DNA of 64,000 nucleotides from Bordetella sp. FB-8 (GTDB taxonomy: Bacteria > Pseudomonadota > Gammaproteobacteria > Burkholderiales > Burkholderiaceae_B), in assembly GCF_000382185.1 (NCBI RefSeq), contig NZ_KB907784.1, positions 1,080,902-1,144,901 on the forward strand, given 5' to 3'. Positions 63,668 through 64,000 of the stretch are shown here, in pieces. The notes below the pieces were generated by a model. It did not search any database and had not been told where the DNA came from. It saw only the letters and a program-made list of their open reading frames with translations. Positions within the stretch are counted from its first letter, which is position 1. Each line of letters starts with the position of its first letter. The translations under genes were made by a program, and so were the position numbers.

Positions 63668-64000
63668 ATGGGAATCGAGACGAGGCGCTACATGCGATTG
63701 ATCGTCTTCTTCGATTTGCCGATGGTCACCAAGGACGAGAAACGCGCCTATGTTCAATTTCGCCGGTTTCTGCTCAACGACGGCTACGACATGATCCAAT
63801 GGTCTGTCTATGGGCGCATACTCAATGGCAAAGACGCAGAAACCAAGCACCTGGCACGGCTGGCAGACAGCCTGCCTCCCGCAGGCTCCGTACGCTGCAT
63901 GACCGAGAGGTGGCCTCGTTTGTTTGGACAGTATTGTGAGATTTATAAGTGGAACGCCCGAGGCAGTCATGCTGCCGATTTAATCGCTGGCAGCGTCGCG
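63668..64000 (+). CDS. cas2: CRISPR-associated Cas2, 3' part abnormal and running off the window
   Basis: It starts 1 nt after cas1 and reads MGIETRRYMRLIVFFDLPMVTKDEKRAY..., with the Cas2 Asp in FFDLP (Asp16) and YGRILNGKDAETKHLARL, ending with the usual GSVRCMTE at about residues 74-81. After codon 81 the text (RWPRLFGQYCEIYKWN...) no longer resembles Cas2, and no stop codon appears before base 64000, whereas the family is about 100-110 aa. This suggests an interruption near 63908-63911. Confidence 0.75.
   Translation, partial: MGIETRRYMRLIVFFDLPMVTKDEKRAYVQFRRFLLNDGYDMIQWSVYGRILNGKDAETKHLARLADSLPPAGSVRCMTERWPRLFGQYCEIYKWNARGSHAADLIAGSVA
63911..64000. mobile_element. Possible left end of an insertion element in cas2
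   Basis: From 63911 the sequence begins TGGCCTCGTTTGTTTGGACA and is unlike cas2. A TG terminus with a GTTTGGACA core resembles ends of IS3-family elements as I remember them. No transposase frame is complete within the remaining 90 bp, and the other end and target duplication are outside the window. Confidence 0.3.

Noticed and set aside
63668..64000. CRISPR array within the window
   Set aside because: No 36-bp sequence similar to the predicted repeat occurs more than once. The array must lie beyond 64000 or elsewhere.

Overview
The window reads as a chromosomal segment of a high-GC betaproteobacterium of the order Burkholderiales, most like Alcaligenaceae (Bordetella/Achromobacter group). 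The basis is gene content and order (rhodanese-grxC-secB-gpsA, rsmB-DUF4390-ntrY-ntrX, ahcY-holin-metF behind an SAH riboswitch) and the protein sequences. About 59 kb is dense, GC-rich core genome. From about 59.2 kb to the end, base composition falls visibly and a type II-C CRISPR-Cas locus begins. No tRNA, rRNA or CRISPR array is visible in the window.

Layout. 1-2.8 kb: gpmA (cut by the window edge), rhodanese, grxC, secB, gpsA. 3-8 kb: a secreted Tyr/Pro-rich protein, trmL, comF, a BioC-like methyltransferase, a cysteine-dioxygenase-like cupin and ybdK. 8.1-13.1 kb (minus): rsmB, DUF4390, ntrY and an NtrX-like regulator without the AAA+ domain. 13.4-16.5 kb: rimO, a LOG-family gene, an NTF2-like protein and a PPOX flavoprotein. 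16.5-21.5 kb: fmt and def, separated by a 2.1 kb accessory block (AraC-GyrI regulator, tiny ORF, internally deleted YafY regulator, VOC protein), then dprA. 21.6-27.8 kb: hmgL, an aminotransferase, yggS, polyphosphate:AMP phosphotransferase, an MTA/SAH nucleosidase with no normal start codon, and ung. 27.9-33.6 kb: a complete dipeptide-type ABC importer. 34-42.5 kb: a DEAD-box helicase with a repetitive tail, a secreted hydrolase, a MidA-like methyltransferase, cca, slt and 5-FTHF cyclo-ligase.

42.5-53 kb holds the most unusual core locus: two adjacent sets of circularly permuted ATP-grasp, alpha-E and transglutaminase-like genes (one set fused and extended with a DUF2126 protein). This architecture has been proposed to make and process an unknown peptide-like amide product. 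It is preceded by a near-consensus sigma-54 promoter and two NtrC-like palindromes, which suggests induction under nitrogen limitation. 53.1-56.1 kb is a SiaABCD-type partner-switch module ending in a diguanylate cyclase. 56.1-59.2 kb is the methyl cycle operon ahcY-holin-metF.

59.3-64 kb: a tracrRNA can be read on the minus strand directly upstream of cas9. It has a 36-nt anti-repeat, a nexus hairpin and a U-tailed terminator, and its promoter overlaps the cas9 ribosome binding site and start. cas9 (1110 aa, all nuclease residues present), cas1 and cas2 follow. cas2 loses its family resemblance at about 63911, where an insertion element may start; the window ends before this can be settled.
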